A stretch of 64,000 bases of DNA from Hyphomicrobiaceae bacterium (GTDB taxonomy: Bacteria; Pseudomonadota; Alphaproteobacteria; Rhizobiales; Hyphomicrobiaceae). Of this stretch, positions 62,744 through 64,000 are shown piece after piece; position 1 is the stretch's first letter; every line of letters starts with the position of its first letter. Under the pieces are notes generated by a model, which did no database searches, was not told the origin of the DNA, and saw only the letters and a program-made list of their open reading frames with translations. The position numbers were made by a program, and so were the translations under genes. The stretch covers positions 1 to 64,000 of the forward strand of contig JAURWC010000023.1 in the NCBI GenBank assembly GCA_030655135.1, read 5' to 3'.

Positions 62744-63409
62744 ATGCCCTTTAAGTCGCCGCTGATCGCCGCATCGGTCGTTGCACTGTCGCTCTCAATG
62801 AGCGCCGGCACTGCTTCCGCAGAGTGCAAGACGATGGGCTTCACCGTAAACGACTACGGCAAGGACGGTCCGACCAAGGACTCCAAGGAGCTGCTCGACA
62901 AGGATATTGCCAAGTGGGCGGCCGATAACGGCGTTGAGAAATATACCGTCGGCAAGAAGACCGTGAAATGCGAGCTCTTCCTCGACGTCATTTTGTTTGA
63001 CGAGCACACATGCACCGCCACCGCCTCGGTATGCTGGGGTTCCGGCATTGGCAGCAATACACCCAAAACGGCAAAAGAAGGTGCCGCGCCCAAGAAGAGC
63101 GCAACCAAGGCCGCCGCGAGCGAGTCAAAGCCTCCAGTCGAAACCGGCGCGATCACGCAGGAATCGCCTGGCGAGGCCAAGTCTGAAACAGCGGCACCCG
63201 CTGCTTCGGTAAAGCCGGCCGAAGCCGCCACAGCGCCAGACGCAACGCGCTCATCTGCATCGGACGAAAGCGCCGCCGAGCGTGCAGCTGCAGCCGCCGA
63301 GCGCGCTGCCGCCGCAGCCGAGCGTGCTGCTGCCGCAGCTGAGAAGGCTGCTGCCGGCAACAAGTCGGCATCGGCTGATGAGCCGGCGGAAGGCATACCG
63401 AAGCCGTAA
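62744..63409 (+). CDS. Exported protein with Ala/Glu repeat tail
   Basis: 221 aa. Signal peptide MPFKSPLIAASVVALSLSMS (cleavage SASA-E) and a folded head of about 80 aa with Cys in ECKTMGFTVNDYGKDGPTKD, KTVKCELFLDVILF and HTCTATASVCWGSG; TVNDYGKDGPTKDSKELLDK recalls YdgH-like exported domains only loosely. The rest is Ala/Pro/Lys/Thr-rich and ends in four copies of a 7-residue AERAAAA unit. GGGAGA lies 7 nt before the ATG. Function unknown. Confidence 0.65.
   Translation: MPFKSPLIAASVVALSLSMSAGTASAECKTMGFTVNDYGKDGPTKDSKELLDKDIAKWAADNGVEKYTVGKKTVKCELFLDVILFDEHTCTATASVCWGSGIGSNTPKTAKEGAAPKKSATKAAASESKPPVETGAITQESPGEAKSETAAPAASVKPAEAATAPDATRSSASDESAAERAAAAAERAAAAAERAAAAAEKAAAGNKSASADEPAEGIPKP
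63275..63358 (+). repeat. Four imperfect 21-bp tandem repeats
   Basis: Units begin at 63275, 63296, 63317 and 63338, each close to GCCGAGCGTGCTGCTGCCGC plus one A. They encode AERAAAA repeats that would form an Ala-rich coiled helix. Length could vary between strains. Confidence 0.8.
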
Positions 63410-63488
63410 CGCCGACCGGGCATACTGGAAGGACGTCCGGACTGAGCTCGAGGCAGATTTGAAAAGGCACGACACGCCATTCCGGCGT

Positions 63489-64000
63489 TCAGGGCGAACC
63501 ATTGCTTTGCAAACGCTCCAGGCGCAGGCGGTGACGCTCGTCAGTCATCAGCAGCACTGAACCGCACGCCGCCGACAACACCGCAAGGCCCGTCGCACCG
63601 GCGATCAGAAACAAGATCATGATCTGGTATTTGGCGGCGTCTCCGGGCTCTGCGCCAGCGAGGATCTGCCCGGTCATCATTCCCGGTATGGCGACGATGC
63701 CGGCTGTCGCCATCATGCTCATGATCGGCAGCATTCCAGCCCGCACTGATCGCCGCATGATATCGCTCATCGCCACGAACCGGGATTGCCCGAGCGCCAG
63801 CCGCGTCTCGATCACCTGACGTTCGCGATTGGCTCCGTCCGCGATCGTATCCAGCACCAGTCCGGCACCCGCCAGCGCGTTGCCCACGATCATGCCCAGA
63901 ATCGGCAGGAAGAACCGTGGCGCGTACCATGGCTCTGCACCGATGATAGCCGTGACGGCAAACAACGCAGTGACAAGACCGGCAGCAAACGGCGGCCCGC
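63489..64000 (-). CDS. fetB: Iron/metal ABC exporter permease FetB-like (partial)
   Basis: Only the C-terminal 170 aa are in the window; the frame runs on past the right edge. The FetB/YbbM pattern is clear: IIGAEPWYAPRFFLPILGMI, VGNALAGAGLVLDT, the loop ERQVIETRLALGQSRFVAM, RSVRAGMLPIMSMMATAGIV and AIPGMMTGQILAGAEP with the helices after it. FetAB exports iron during oxidative stress. The ATPase gene fetA, if present, lies outside the window. Confidence 0.9.
   Translation of the reverse strand, partial: GPPFAAGLVTALFAVTAIIGAEPWYAPRFFLPILGMIVGNALAGAGLVLDTIADGANRERQVIETRLALGQSRFVAMSDIMRRSVRAGMLPIMSMMATAGIVAIPGMMTGQILAGAEPGDAAKYQIMILFLIAGATGLAVLSAACGSVLLMTDERHRLRLERLQSNGSP

Noticed and set aside
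1-64000. CRISPR arrays, prophage or transposon genes
   Set aside because: No regularly spaced repeats, Cas-like, phage structural or transposase motifs were seen on either strand.

Overview
The window is high-GC, gene-dense chromosomal DNA from an alphaproteobacterium. It most likely comes from the Hyphomicrobiales, and the Hyphomicrobium group fits best. Supporting evidence is a gcrA cell-cycle regulator, an ffs-dnaX pair with ybaB-recR nearby, a def-fmt-truA string, fumC beside a DUF4169/ribbon-helix-helix pair, argD-argF, rpoH, two promoters of the alphaproteobacterial EcfG general-stress type, and a serine-glyoxylate aminotransferase, the serine-cycle enzyme of methylotrophs. I see no prophage, insertion sequence, rRNA operon or CRISPR array. 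The accessory content is two toxin-antitoxin modules.

Layout. 1-9 kb: the tail of a glutamate-synthase-like gene, tRNA-Glu, an L,D-transpeptidase beside a divergent OmpR-type two-component system, a degenerate receiver protein, a PepSY membrane pair, murA and tRNA-Thr. 9-18 kb: folE, an SDR, truA, fmt, def, a Zn-protease-like gene, a large nucleotide-sugar dehydratase, recR, ybaB and nudC. 18-25 kb: SRP RNA and dnaX, heme oxygenase, rimO and an Arg/Pro-rich OmpA protein. 25-36 kb: ccdAB joined to DUF4169-RHH, fumC, an MFS exporter, a periplasmic thioredoxin, an orphan TRAP binding protein, DUF2853, small regulators and a giant indolepyruvate oxidoreductase. 36-41.5 kb: a compact operon of a coiled-coil protein, a membrane OmpA-like protein, a Ras/Rab-like small GTPase, a soluble histidine kinase, a single-domain response regulator and a DUF1345 membrane protein. 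41.5-49 kb: serine-glyoxylate aminotransferase, amidase, gcrA, argD, argF, an SMR pump and a cold-shock protein. 49-57 kb: rlmJ, rpoH, hslO-holC, vapBC, bamB with its TPR partner, and panB. 57-64 kb: a two-domain L,D-transpeptidase, an NnrU-like protein, rluD, small secreted proteins and the end of fetB.

How the genes work together. The strongest candidate for an undescribed system is the 36.1-40.7 kb operon. Two of its junctions overlap by 4 nt (ATGA), linking a cell-wall-binding transmembrane protein, a Ras-like GTPase and a two-component pair. A second regulatory unit is the 1.3-3.6 kb two-component system: matching CTTAAG-type direct repeats lie both in its divergent promoter and before the L,D-transpeptidase gene, which predicts a small cell-wall regulon. 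Both toxin-antitoxin modules carry perfect 10-7-10 inverted repeats at their promoters, and both sit inside otherwise ordinary housekeeping strings.

All calls come from reading the sequence and recalled family features. No database search was possible.
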